From: JAUIAS01 sp030425395
GTDB taxonomy: Bacteria > Pseudomonadota > Alphaproteobacteria > Rhodobacterales > Rhodobacteraceae
Direction: 5' to 3'
NCBI GenBank assembly: GCA_043553855.1
Contig: CP121336.1
Span: 992,001 to 1,056,000, forward strand
DNA length: 64,000 nt
Shown here: positions 1 to 8,135 of the stretch, one piece after another
How the letters are laid out: each line of letters begins with the position of its first letter
Position numbering within the stretch: position 1 is the first letter of the stretch
Made by a program: the position numbers and the translations under genes
Notes under the pieces: generated by a model
What the model was told of the DNA's origin: nothing
What the model saw: only the letters and a program-made list of their open reading frames with translations
Databases searched by the model: none

Positions 1-2
1 GG

Positions 3-947
3 TGTCCCTGCACGATTGCGGGCGAGATCGTTGACCACCTGATTGATGCGGATTTGTGCGGTGTGGAATCGCATGGCATTTTCCGGGCGTTGCAATATGC
101 GGACGAGTTTCGGCGCGGGTATATCCGGTCCGATGCCCAGCCGTCTGTTGACACCAGCAAATCCCCCACCCTGCAAGTGGATGGCCAGGGCGGTATCGGC
201 ATCACCGCCATGGCACAGGCTACCGAGGTCGGGATCGAGACGGCCCGAACGCATGGCCTCACCACGATTGCCGTGCGCAATACCGGGCATACCGGACGGT
301 TGGGCGCATTTGCCGAAACGGCTGCCAATGCCGGGTGCCTGTTCATCGCCTCGGGCGGTGGCGCCAGACAGAACTGGCGCATGGTTGCGCCTTACGGCGG
401 AGCCAAAGCGGTATTGCCAACAAACCCATGGTGTCTGGGAATCCCGGGCGGCGATCACGGACCTGTTGTTCTGGATTGCGCAACCGGACAGATTGCGGGT
501 GGCTGGATTTACGCGGCGCAACGGGCCGGTGGATTGCTGCCGCATGGTGCCATCATTGACAATAAGGGCCGCCCGACCCGCGATCCGGCCGATTACTTCG
601 CGGGCGGGGCAATCCTGCCGAAAGGTGGCGCGTTGGGCTATGGCCTTGCCACGATAGGCGAGTTGATTTGCGATGCCATGCTTGGCCCGGCAAAGGTGGA
701 ATGCAACACCTTCGTCCTGATGGTCGATACCGGGCGCTACCGCGCACCGGGGGCGCTGCAACAGGCTGCCGAAGATATCCTGGGCGAACTGCGCCAATGC
801 CCGCCCGCCGCCGGTTTCAGCAGGGTCGAAGTGCCGGGCGAACGCGAAAGTGCCGCGCGGTCGGCCAAAGCGATGCTGGACCTGCCTGCCAAGATCTGGG
901 CCCAGTTGCGCGCAGCCGCCGGAGCGTCAGGCGAAGGGCAGGTCTGA
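3..947 (+). CDS. Ldh2/malate-lactate dehydrogenase family oxidoreductase (5' partial)
   Basis: The reading frame is open from the first codon of the window, and the segment reading ADLCGVESHG matches the conserved N-terminal region of the Ldh2 family (NAD(P)-dependent malate, lactate, ureidoglycolate and diketogulonate dehydrogenases). The true start therefore lies upstream, and an internal TTG should not be taken as the start. The visible part has the family's TTIAVRNTGHTGRLGAF segment, including the catalytic-type histidine of the N-x-GH motif, and the glycine-rich nucleotide region further on. Members oxidise 2-hydroxy acids to 2-oxo acids in the cytosol. The 3' end overlaps the convergent DmdA-like gene by about 20 bases. 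The substrate is unknown; the 2-hydroxyacid oxidase and ThDP enzyme nearby suggest shared 2-hydroxy/2-oxo acid chemistry. Confidence 0.85.
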   Translation, partial: CPCTIAGEIVDHLIDADLCGVESHGIFRALQYADEFRRGYIRSDAQPSVDTSKSPTLQVDGQGGIGITAMAQATEVGIETARTHGLTTIAVRNTGHTGRLGAFAETAANAGCLFIASGGGARQNWRMVAPYGGAKAVLPTNPWCLGIPGGDHGPVVLDCATGQIAGGWIYAAQRAGGLLPHGAIIDNKGRPTRDPADYFAGGAILPKGGALGYGLATIGELICDAMLGPAKVECNTFVLMVDTGRYRAPGALQQAAEDILGELRQCPPAAGFSRVEVPGERESAARSAKAMLDLPAKIWAQLRAAAGASGEGQV

Positions 948-2036
948 CACATGACCGTTGCGGGTCATGCCGTCCTGGCTGTGCACCGCAACCGGTTGAC
1001 CTGCGTCCCAGTAGTCCCGCGCGATCATCGACTGTCCGACATTGCAGTTCAGCCGCGGGGACCAGATGGCCGACGTGATCTGTCCCACCTGAACATCGCC
1101 CACCATCACCGGCCAGGGTTTCGAACAGGTCGGGCACGGGCCGCCGTCAAAGGCAACGCCGCGTATCTGCTGCATGACCCCGTTTGCCGCGACCTTCTGC
1201 AACGCGGCCTTGCCGATGTAGTCGACCGACCCGTCGAGGCTGCAAAACTTGCCCAGCCCGATTTCCAGAGGGTTGTTCTCGCGCGTCATCTCGTTGCCAT
1301 AGGAGAACAATCCGCCCTCGATCCGTTCGATCAGGTTGGGGCATCCGGGGGTGATGTTCAGCGGCTGGCCCGCCTGCCAAATCGCGTCCCACAGGGCGCT
1401 GCCCAGATGCCCGCCTTCCAGATAGATCTCGAACCCGCCCTGCCGGGAATAGCCCGAGCGCGCGATCAGTTGGCGGGTGCCCTGAAACGTGATCCAGCCG
1501 TATTTGAAAAAGCCGATATCGCGGATGTGGTCGCCGAACAGTCCCGCCAGCAGGTCTTCGGCCTTTGGGCCCTGAATGGCGAGTGGGGAGACATCCGGCT
1601 CGCTGACCTGCACGTCCATGCCGCGCCCAAGGGCGAGGCCCATGGCATAGAGCAGAACGTCGCTGTCGGCGATGGACAGCCAGAACCGGTCTTCCGCCAG
1701 TTTCAGCATGACGGGGTCGTTGATCAGCCCGGCCTGCGCGTCGATGATGGGGATATAGAGGCAATCCCCCACCTTGGCCTTGCCAATGTCACGCGGGGTC
1801 ATCCATTGCACCAGTGCCGCCGCGTCGGGGCCTTGGATCTGAACCTGCCGCTGGCAGGACACGTCCCAGATCTGCACGTGTTCGCGCAGGTGCCAGTAAT
1901 CCTCTTCGACCGACGTCTGATACGCCTTGGGCAGCAGCATGTGATTGACCACGGAAAAGCCGCGCACGCCAACCTGTTCTACCCGGTCGGTGTAAGGCGT
2001 GCGGCGAATGCGCCGCGACATGTTGAGACCATCCAT
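927..2036 (-). CDS. DmdA-like/GcvT-fold aminomethyltransferase family protein
   Basis: About 369 residues with the GcvT (folate-binding aminomethyltransferase) fold. The N-terminal RRIRRTPY segment, the VNHMLLP motif, QGPDAA...MTPRD and VSEPDVSPLAIQGP resemble tetrahydrofolate-dependent dimethylsulfoniopropionate demethylase DmdA as I remember it, including its length of about 365. The start chosen is the ATG overlapping the stop of the upstream TTR-like gene (TGATG); a second ATG lies five codons in. It is probably co-transcribed with the TTR-like, ThDP and hydroxyacid oxidase genes. DmdA transfers a methyl group from DMSP to tetrahydrofolate, giving methylmercaptopropionate. Whether this copy acts on DMSP or on another methylated sulfonium or ammonium compound cannot be told from sequence reading. 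A diverged paralogue lies at 46171-47313. Confidence 0.75.
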   Translation of the reverse strand: MDGLNMSRRIRRTPYTDRVEQVGVRGFSVVNHMLLPKAYQTSVEEDYWHLREHVQIWDVSCQRQVQIQGPDAAALVQWMTPRDIGKAKVGDCLYIPIIDAQAGLINDPVMLKLAEDRFWLSIADSDVLLYAMGLALGRGMDVQVSEPDVSPLAIQGPKAEDLLAGLFGDHIRDIGFFKYGWITFQGTRQLIARSGYSRQGGFEIYLEGGHLGSALWDAIWQAGQPLNITPGCPNLIERIEGGLFSYGNEMTRENNPLEIGLGKFCSLDGSVDYIGKAALQKVAANGVMQQIRGVAFDGGPCPTCSKPWPVMVGDVQVGQITSAIWSPRLNCNVGQSMIARDYWDAGQPVAVHSQDGMTRNGHVSDLPFA

Positions 2037-2371
2037 CAGGCAGACATCCACATGGAATAGGAATTGGGGTTCAGGATGACCGGCATGTGATAGGCCCCAT
2101 CAGGATCAGGCATAGCAAAGCGCAGGGCGATTTCCCGCACTGTCGCCGTGACACCGCGCGCGGCCCAGTAGGGCGCCGTTTCAAAGACCAGCTCATAAGT
2201 GGCGGTTGGATCGATTGTTCCAGCCGGGATATCGGCGGCAAGCCGTCCGCCCACGTCCATTTCGGCGGTCAGCAGGACCTTGCCGGAGTCCAGATCGCGC
2301 AGGGTGACCGCGATGCCGCCCGCATGGGTGCCGTCACTGCCGTTGAGCGTGTGAGAAGTCAGCTTTGCCAT
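2036..2371 (-). CDS. Transthyretin-like / 5-hydroxyisourate hydrolase-family protein with altered C-terminus
   Basis: A 111-residue protein matching the length and plan of bacterial 5-hydroxyisourate hydrolase (transthyretin fold). Visible family features are the N-terminal LTSHTLNG with its histidine, the GGR segment carrying the arginine position, YELVFET...YWAARG, and YHMPVILNP with the second histidine. The C-terminal Tyr-Arg-Gly-Ser signature of true HIU hydrolases is absent; the protein ends YSMWMSA. It sits in TAATG/TGATG coupling between the ThDP enzyme and the DmdA-like gene, and no other purine-degradation gene is visible. It may be a repurposed family member acting on another ring or acting as a binding protein. 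Family membership is fairly sure; a uricolytic function is doubtful. Confidence 0.7.
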   Translation of the reverse strand: MAKLTSHTLNGSDGTHAGGIAVTLRDLDSGKVLLTAEMDVGGRLAADIPAGTIDPTATYELVFETAPYWAARGVTATVREIALRFAMPDPDGAYHMPVILNPNSYSMWMSA

Positions 2372-4089
2372 TATTCAATCGAAGCCTTGTCACGTTTGTC
2401 CGAGGTTGCGGCGACAATCGGGCTGATCACGCCACGGCATTTCACGTTCACGATGGCCACCTTGCCGCTGTTCATGGCGCGCTGCAACGCTGGGGCCAGT
2501 TGATCACGGGTTTCGACCAGTTCGCCATGCCCGCCCATGCCTTCGCACATGGAATGGAAGGGGATATCGCGGAAATCGGTGGCGAAATGCTTGCCATTTG
2601 CAAACAGACGTTCCTGTTGCTGGCTGATGCAATCCAGCCCGCCATTGTTGTCAATCACGATCGTGATTGGCAGGTTTTCCTGAAACGCCGCCTCGATCGA
2701 CAAGCCGCCCGATAGGAACGCCCCGTCGCCCGAGATCACCACGACATTGCGATCAGGGTGCAGCGCCTTGGCCGAGATGCCAAAGGACACACCGACACCA
2801 AGCAGGGAGTAATTGCCCGGATGCATGATCCCGCCCAGTTTCTGGCCGCGCCAGCCCGCCATGTTGACCGCGATTTCCGACCAGAAATGGGTGTTGCCGC
2901 CGTCAAAGATAAGCCAGTCGTCATCGCCCATCTGGTCCTGCACATCCAGCGAGAGCTGCAACGGGTGCATCTTGCCGGGTTTGGCGGTCTCCTGCGCGAT
3001 GTGGTCATACCATTCGTCGACCCACGTCGCGCGGCGCTGGCGTTGCAGGTCAAACCATGCGTCCCATGTCCGGCCTACGCCGGAGAGCGCATCAAGGAAG
3101 GCGCCGGGATCGGACAAGAGAACCTCGTCCGCCGCCTGATTATACTCCAACTCCTCATGGCTGCCGTTCACGCAGATCAACGTTTGCCCGGCGGGAAAGA
3201 ACGGCGGGTTGCCGAAATTCATCTGGTTGTCCAGCCGCCCGCCGATCATCAGCACCAGATCGGCCTCGTGAATGGCCGATTTGCTGGGGTGATATTGGTG
3301 GAAATCGGCCAGCCCCATGTAGGCCTCGCATTCCTCGCCCAACAGTTTGGAATGATAGGGCACGTTGAAAACCGGCATCCGCAGCGCTTTACCGGTGGAC
3401 TCCAGCCGGTCTTCGGCGCCTGCCCACCAAATGCCGTGACCGCCGATGATTACTGGGCGTTCGGCCTGTTTCACCAAGCCAAGGATGCGGTCCAGTTCTG
3501 CTGGATCGGGCCAGGCGCGGGGAACCGGGCGCGCGGTGCGATCGAAGGGGCGCTCATTCAGCCCGGCATCCGCCTCGAAAGACGAAAACATGATATCGAC
3601 GGGCAGCGAGATATGCACCGGGCCGGGATAACCTGTCGTTGCCGCCGTCCAGGCGCGGCCCACGAATTCGCTGATCCGCTCGCCATCGGTGATCTGGACC
3701 GAATATTTCACCAGCGGCGCAGCGATTGCCACATCGTCGATTTCCTTGAACCCGCCCGCGCCCTGCCGTTTCAGGGTGGACGATCCGGTGATGAAAATAA
3801 CTGGGCTACGTTCGCCCCCGGCCTCGAGCATGGCGGGAACGGCGTTGGCAAAGCCTTCTGGTCCGACGAGGCAGATTGTCGGTTTGCGCGTGATCCGGGC
3901 GTGGCCATCGGCCAAATGCCCGGCGATCTGTTCATGCGGGCAGTTGATAACCGGCAACTGGCATTCCATGAACCCTTCGAGCGCCGGGTTGCAGAAGCCA
4001 CCGGCAAGGGTAAAGGCGTGCTCGACCCCTTTTTCTTTCAACGCCCGCGCCAGAAGCGCCCCACCGCGAAGTTTCGTGTTCTCGGACAT
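2371..4089 (-). CDS. Thiamine-pyrophosphate-dependent enzyme (acetolactate synthase/2-oxoacid decarboxylase family)
   Basis: About 572 residues in the order PYR domain, central domain, PP domain. The catalytic glutamate is visible in NCPHEQIAGHLADGHAR (roughly residue 50), and the ThDP/Mg motif is GDGAFLSGG...IVIDNN (roughly residues 440-475). The start taken is the ATG at 4089, preceded by GGAGA; an in-frame TTG two codons upstream is less likely. Family members cleave or join C-C bonds next to a 2-oxo group (acetolactate synthase, benzoylformate decarboxylase, oxalyl-CoA decarboxylase). There is no small regulatory subunit, so an anabolic acetolactate synthase is unlikely. The upstream neighbour is a 2-hydroxyacid oxidase 23 bases away, which would supply a 2-oxo acid. 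Decarboxylation of that product is an inference. Confidence 0.85.
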   Translation of the reverse strand: MSENTKLRGGALLARALKEKGVEHAFTLAGGFCNPALEGFMECQLPVINCPHEQIAGHLADGHARITRKPTICLVGPEGFANAVPAMLEAGGERSPVIFITGSSTLKRQGAGGFKEIDDVAIAAPLVKYSVQITDGERISEFVGRAWTAATTGYPGPVHISLPVDIMFSSFEADAGLNERPFDRTARPVPRAWPDPAELDRILGLVKQAERPVIIGGHGIWWAGAEDRLESTGKALRMPVFNVPYHSKLLGEECEAYMGLADFHQYHPSKSAIHEADLVLMIGGRLDNQMNFGNPPFFPAGQTLICVNGSHEELEYNQAADEVLLSDPGAFLDALSGVGRTWDAWFDLQRQRRATWVDEWYDHIAQETAKPGKMHPLQLSLDVQDQMGDDDWLIFDGGNTHFWSEIAVNMAGWRGQKLGGIMHPGNYSLLGVGVSFGISAKALHPDRNVVVISGDGAFLSGGLSIEAAFQENLPITIVIDNNGGLDCISQQQERLFANGKHFATDFRDIPFHSMCEGMGGHGELVETRDQLAPALQRAMNSGKVAIVNVKCRGVISPIVAATSDKRDKASIE

Positions 4090-4111
4090 GTTCAAAGGGT
4101 CTCCTGCGCGG

Positions 4112-5305
4112 TCAGGCGCGTTTCGTGGTTAATCCAAGGTCGGTTTCATCTTGGTGGTCCGTCCCAGTTTGGTTGGACCAAAGGCACTGTGGCCCGATCT
4201 GATCGATGGTGTTCACGCCCAACTGGGCCATGGCAACGCTGATATCCCCGGCGATCGCGGTGACCAGCGCGTCAAGCCCGACGTCGCCTTCGGCGGCAAG
4301 GGCGTGCAACAGGGGGCGCCCCAGCATCACGAAATCGGCCCCGCTGGCGAGCGCCTTGATCACGTCTTCACCGCTTCGGATTCCACTGTCGAACAGCACT
4401 GGGTAATTCGCGCCAACGGCGGCCCGGATTGGGGGCAGCAGATCAATCGCGGCGGGCGCGCCATCCAGCTGTCGCCCGCCGTGATTTGAAACATAGATTG
4501 CATCCACCCCAGTTGCGCGCGCGCGCCGGGCATCCGCGGGCGAGGTAACCCCCTTGACGATCAAGGTGCCTTTCCACAGGTTGCGCAAATGATCGAGAAA
4601 GGCCCAATCCGCCCCGGCCCGACTGGCGTTCCGATCGAAGGCGGTTCCGGTCGACGTTTCGAAATTCTTTGGGCTTGGCGCGCCCTTGAACAGGGTGGAC
4701 AATGACCATCGCGGATGCATGGCGAAATCCACAAACTGTCGTGGGCCAATTGCAAAGGGCATGGTGAAACCGTTGCGCAGGTCGCGCGTGCGACGCGACA
4801 CCTGTGGCACGTCGACGGTCAGGACCAGCGTTTCATAACCCGAAGCCCGGGCGCGGTCGACAAGGGCAAGCGATTGATCCACGGACGGCCCGACATAAAG
4901 CTGAAACCACGCGTTTTCCCCGGCCCAGTTTCGCATGTCTTCGATCGTGCTGGATGCGGCGGATGACAGGCAAACCGGCAGATTGCGGCGACGCGCCATG
5001 ATCCCGAGATATTGATCGGCGTCACCATGCGACAGGTTACACATGCCCATCGGCGCCACCCCGAAAGGCAGATCATAGTCGTGTCCCAGCAGTGTCGTTG
5101 ACAAGGACCGTTGAGCGACATCCGCCATCACCCTTGAACGCAACATGACTTCGTCGAACCGGCTTGTGTTGCGCCGTGCCGCCACTTCGCGGCCAGCGCC
5201 GCCTTCGATGAAATCGAATACCAGCCGAGGCAATCGACGCTTTGCCAATCTTCGCGCGTCATCCGCATCGAATATCCGGCTGGTCGGCTTTCTATCGTTG
5301 AACAA
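4112..5305 (-). CDS. FMN-dependent alpha-hydroxy acid oxidase/dehydrogenase
   Basis: About 397 residues of the L-lactate/glycolate/mandelate oxidase family (FMN-binding TIM barrel). Visible are LPRLVFDFIEGGAG near the N-terminus, FQLYV, the catalytic SNHGGRQLDGA segment with the active-site histidine and arginine, and PVLFDSGIRSGEDVIKALASGADFVMLGRP, the FMN phosphate-binding end. The start is uncertain: no ATG exists in frame upstream of the conserved region, so a TTG at 5305 is taken. The enzyme oxidises an (S)-2-hydroxy acid to a 2-oxo acid. It is followed 23 bases later by the ThDP enzyme and preceded by a LysR gene on the same strand, so one regulon is likely. Substrate not identifiable. 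Confidence 0.85.
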   Translation of the reverse strand: MFNDRKPTSRIFDADDARRLAKRRLPRLVFDFIEGGAGREVAARRNTSRFDEVMLRSRVMADVAQRSLSTTLLGHDYDLPFGVAPMGMCNLSHGDADQYLGIMARRRNLPVCLSSAASSTIEDMRNWAGENAWFQLYVGPSVDQSLALVDRARASGYETLVLTVDVPQVSRRTRDLRNGFTMPFAIGPRQFVDFAMHPRWSLSTLFKGAPSPKNFETSTGTAFDRNASRAGADWAFLDHLRNLWKGTLIVKGVTSPADARRARATGVDAIYVSNHGGRQLDGAPAAIDLLPPIRAAVGANYPVLFDSGIRSGEDVIKALASGADFVMLGRPLLHALAAEGDVGLDALVTAIAGDISVAMAQLGVNTIDQIGPQCLWSNQTGTDHQDETDLGLTTKRA

Positions 5306-5410
5306 AGGGATTGGATTGTCCTCGTATTCGAAGTTGGCAACACATCCGACGATAGACGCCCGTATTCCGTTGTCGCCAATCGAATTAGCGGGGCAACCTA
5401 TGCAAAAAGC

Positions 5411-6343
5411 CTATGTGTAGCTGGCGGCGCGATAGCGCTGCACCTCGCGGACCCTTTGGTCGAGTTGCGCGGCAAGAACGTCAACGAATTCAAGCGCCGG
5501 GCGCGATAGTCGATCCCGCCCCGGCGCAATCAGCGAGACATGGTATTTCAGATCCTGCAACACCGGTCGGAACACCACGCCGCCCATCATCACTGTTTGC
5601 TCGGCGGTGAACGGATCACAGATCGCCAAAACCCCGGTTTCGCGCACCAGCGCCCCTGTCACCGGCATGTTCGTCGCCGATAGCCGGGATCCGCGCCGAA
5701 GGGTGTCGGCAAGGGTCTTGTCCATCGACATCATGCTTTCCGGGAAGGCCCCGCCGAAGGTGACGAATTCTTCGTGTTCGGCCAGCTGTTCAAGATCGAC
5801 CGGGCCTGATTGGTCGGCCAGTTCGTGCGTTTCGGGGATCAGGCAGACATAGGGCGCGGCGGTCTGGTACAACACATCCACCCCGTCATAAGGCGGAGCG
5901 CGCCCGACGACGCCGATATCCAGCTGATGCATCTGGACCGCGTCAAGGATGGCGGGCGTGTTGCGTGACTGGATCATGAAGCTGATATCGGGCAGACGGC
6001 GGATAATCGCCGCAACCGCCTTGGGCAGTTCGACCGACGCAATGGACTGGATCGTGCCGACGCTGATTTCGACAGCGTTGGTGGTGCGGATGGCATCTGC
6101 AAGCTCTTGTAGCCGGTCGATGCCGACAAACATGCCCTCAACCCCCTGATAGAAGGTTTTGGCCTCCACGGTCGGGGCAAGCCCGCGTCCGGAGCGTAGG
6201 AAAAGCGGAAACCCGATGGCGCGTTCCAGATCCGCAATCAACCGGCTGACACTGGGTTGAGAGATATGCATCATCGTCGCGGCTTCCGTAATGGACCCGC
6301 TGCGCATCGTCGCGCGAAAGGCTTCTAGCTGCCGCATATTCAT
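5411..6343 (-). CDS. LysR-family transcriptional regulator
   Basis: A 310-residue LysR-type regulator. The N-terminal winged helix-turn-helix (about residues 3-62) has the typical AATMMHISQPSVSRLIADLERAIGFPLF pattern, followed by an effector-binding domain of two Rossmann-like lobes. ATG codons at 6343 and 6337 are both possible starts. It lies about 100 bases upstream of the hydroxyacid oxidase in the same direction, so it may control and be co-transcribed with that set. The arrangement is less usual than divergent LysR control, and a separate promoter in the 5306-5410 gap is possible. Confidence 0.9.
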   Translation of the reverse strand: MNMRQLEAFRATMRSGSITEAATMMHISQPSVSRLIADLERAIGFPLFLRSGRGLAPTVEAKTFYQGVEGMFVGIDRLQELADAIRTTNAVEISVGTIQSIASVELPKAVAAIIRRLPDISFMIQSRNTPAILDAVQMHQLDIGVVGRAPPYDGVDVLYQTAAPYVCLIPETHELADQSGPVDLEQLAEHEEFVTFGGAFPESMMSMDKTLADTLRRGSRLSATNMPVTGALVRETGVLAICDPFTAEQTVMMGGVVFRPVLQDLKYHVSLIAPGRDRLSRPALEFVDVLAAQLDQRVREVQRYRAASYT

Positions 6344-6686
6344 AGCGAATAGGTATAATTTGCATTAGATGATTTGTCACGGCTATGTATTGCCGGGAAA
6401 AGCGCAGCCGGCAATCCACCCGACGTTCCAGTGATCAGAAACCCGTTCGCCCGAAAAGGTCGGCTTGGCACTATTTGCACCAGTTCGCCGATCGCGCAGC
6501 ATTCAGTAATTTGGGCTCAGAGTCGTCGTTCGCCGCGCCGATCACGAACGGCCGCTATGCGGCGAGGTCGAGGGTTCGGATGTCATGAAGGAGCTGCCGA
6601 AATTCAGCCTCGGGAGCTACGCACATAGTTCTATACGTGTTCAGGAAGGGCAGCCATTCCCTCTCAGAGCTCGTGTAATCCTTCTT
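6344..6686. other. Non-coding stretch, no supported feature
   Basis: Between the LysR start and the next candidate gene I see no ORF with family features. The sequence upstream of LysR is AT-rich around 6345-6380 and presumably carries the LysR promoter. The rest reads like decayed coding sequence without an intact frame. Confidence 0.5.
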
Positions 6687-7130
6687 TCATTGGAGAGTGG
6701 ACGCTTGGGTGACTGCCGAGTGCCCCAGACGGTGCCCCAGCGGTGGGGGAAGAAGAGCATGATCTCTTGTACCCTCCAATTTATTCACGCGGCCCTTCCG
6801 TTCGGAGATCGATCGATCAGCTAGCGATCCAACAGGGCGTGACAAGTGACACCAGCGATCTGTTTCCGAACTCCTGAGAGTGCAGAACACCTGCCCAACC
6901 CCGAATGACACTACCTTCAACGACAGAACAATTTTCACTAGAACGATCTTCTCCTTTGAAAGTGTAGAAGGCCAGAGACGAGATCCATCACGCTGCAGAG
7001 CCCGAAAACCTAACTCAATATGTTCGTCAAGTTCCCGAACCGATGTTCCAAGGGCCCAAGAGACTTGATCTGCGCTCAGAGCTGAGGCACACTGGTCTAT
7101 GGAGTATTCCACTTTGGGAAAGTAAGACAA
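6687..7130 (-). CDS. Hypothetical protein, possibly a chimera of a gene start and non-coding sequence
   Basis: A 147-codon minus-strand frame. The first two thirds (SVRELDEHIELGFRALQRDG, then a hydrophobic IVLVKIVLSLKVVSFG stretch) have a protein-like composition; the last third is low quality and runs through a repeated GTGCCCCAG motif near 6720-6740. It is divergent from the 7143 gene, with its start 12 bases away. I do not recognise a family. It may be a truncated gene at the left edge of the insertion hot spot, or a chance ORF. Confidence 0.3.
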   Translation of the reverse strand: MSYFPKVEYSIDQCASALSADQVSWALGTSVRELDEHIELGFRALQRDGSRLWPSTLSKEKIVLVKIVLSLKVVSFGVGQVFCTLRSSETDRWCHLSRPVGSLADRSISERKGRVNKLEGTRDHALLPPPLGHRLGHSAVTQASTLQ

Positions 7131-7142
7131 ACAATAAGGTCC

Positions 7143-7577
7143 GTGGCCGTGCTTACAGGGATATTAGTTGAAGGAATTCTTTGGGGGCTCTTCTTGATCC
7201 TGCTCGATATGAAGCACAAACAATACAAGAAGAAGTATCCGAACAACCCTATTCTGAACCCAGAAAAGAAGATCAAGGAATTTAAGAAAGATATCCAGAG
7301 AAGCCTGAAAAAGAACGATATAGAAAAGTCCATTGACGACCTAATGAACGAGACCGACAAAATGTCGAATGCCAAAAAGCCAGCGTTCGACGCAAAAAAA
7401 GTTCAGAAAGATGTCGAACGAGCGATGAAGAAGCATTTTCCCGAAATTTACGCCGAATCAAAGTCAACCCTGAAAAATGATCTTAAACCGCTGAAAATCA
7501 TTGCTAAGACCCCATCCAAGGCAAAGTCGTTCAAGTCTCAAGGAACCGCGGGGCAAAAATTGAGAAAATTTTCCTAG
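7143..7577 (+). CDS. Hypothetical lysine-rich membrane-anchored protein
   Basis: 144 residues, not assigned to a family. The N-terminus (about residues 3-22, GILVEGILWGLFLILLDM) forms one hydrophobic segment; the rest is highly charged and lysine-rich with probable helices (EKKIKEFKKDIQRSLKKNDIEKSIDDL). The start is a GTG with a nearby AAGG-type ribosome site; a second GTG two codons on is possible. The base composition is clearly more AT-rich than the flanking metabolic genes, suggesting acquisition by transfer. An inner-membrane anchor with a cytosolic basic tail is the likely topology by the positive-inside rule. Function unknown. Confidence 0.55.
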   Translation: MAVLTGILVEGILWGLFLILLDMKHKQYKKKYPNNPILNPEKKIKEFKKDIQRSLKKNDIEKSIDDLMNETDKMSNAKKPAFDAKKVQKDVERAMKKHFPEIYAESKSTLKNDLKPLKIIAKTPSKAKSFKSQGTAGQKLRKFS

Positions 7578-7689
7578 CGCCGTCTTACGTTTTTAGCCGC
7601 TGAACGTTCTGCGGTTATACATCAATTACTACTACCGAGCTTGTAGGGAAGGCCTCGCAGGCAACCTCAAAGGAATGCGCATTAGTGCT

Positions 7690-8022
7690 CTAAAACTTAA
7701 ACACTAATAACCGGTTCATCACCTTGGTGGCCACGTGTATGCTCAGTGTATACTCTATCTCCCTGCCGGTCTTATCTTTGCCCCTCTTTCTCCAGATGAG
7801 TAAAATCGTCTTCTTGTCCTTCGCCATTTTGCCAAAAACGAGCGCAGTCCCTGAAGGGATTTCGCTTGGCATCCCCCCGTTGAAGGCCGCGTACTGCTTG
7901 TCCTCGGTGATTTTTACTGCTGCGTTGCCCTTGAGAGAGAGCTTTGACTTCGTCTTTGCCGACTTCGGGGGCGACGGTTTCTTTTTCGGTTCGACTAGCG
8001 TTGCAAGAAATGTCGATTTGAT
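7690..8022 (-). pseudogene. Truncated hypothetical gene cut by the IS21 left end
   Basis: On the minus strand an open frame runs from the IS21 element boundary through a KKKPSPPKSAKTKSK segment and KGNAAVKITEDKQYAAFNGG to a stop at 7690. An internal ATG would give 60 residues (MPSEIPSGTALVFGKM...). The lack of an upstream start and the abrupt contact with the terminal repeat suggest that the 5' part was removed or displaced by the insertion. No continuation was recognised beyond the right end of the element. No family assigned. Confidence 0.45.
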
Positions 8023-8135
8023 TGTTGATTGTCACTGAGAACTGACCCGGTATGCCCATAAATTGTCACTGAGAATTGACCCATGTGAACACACTTCCCC
8101 GACGTTTTTGGTTGGGGAGATTTGGAGTGATCGAC

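Noticed and set aside
951..2060. Long plus-strand frame of 369 codons
   Set aside because: It lies opposite the DmdA-like gene, has no family motifs and a composition typical of antisense frames in high-GC genes.
2036..2371. Annotating the TTR-like gene as a standard uraH/hiuH
   Set aside because: The C-terminal YRGS signature is missing and no other urate-pathway gene is in the window.
2758..4242. Plus-strand frame of 494 codons
   Set aside because: Antisense to the ThDP gene, whose catalytic motifs are clear on the minus strand.
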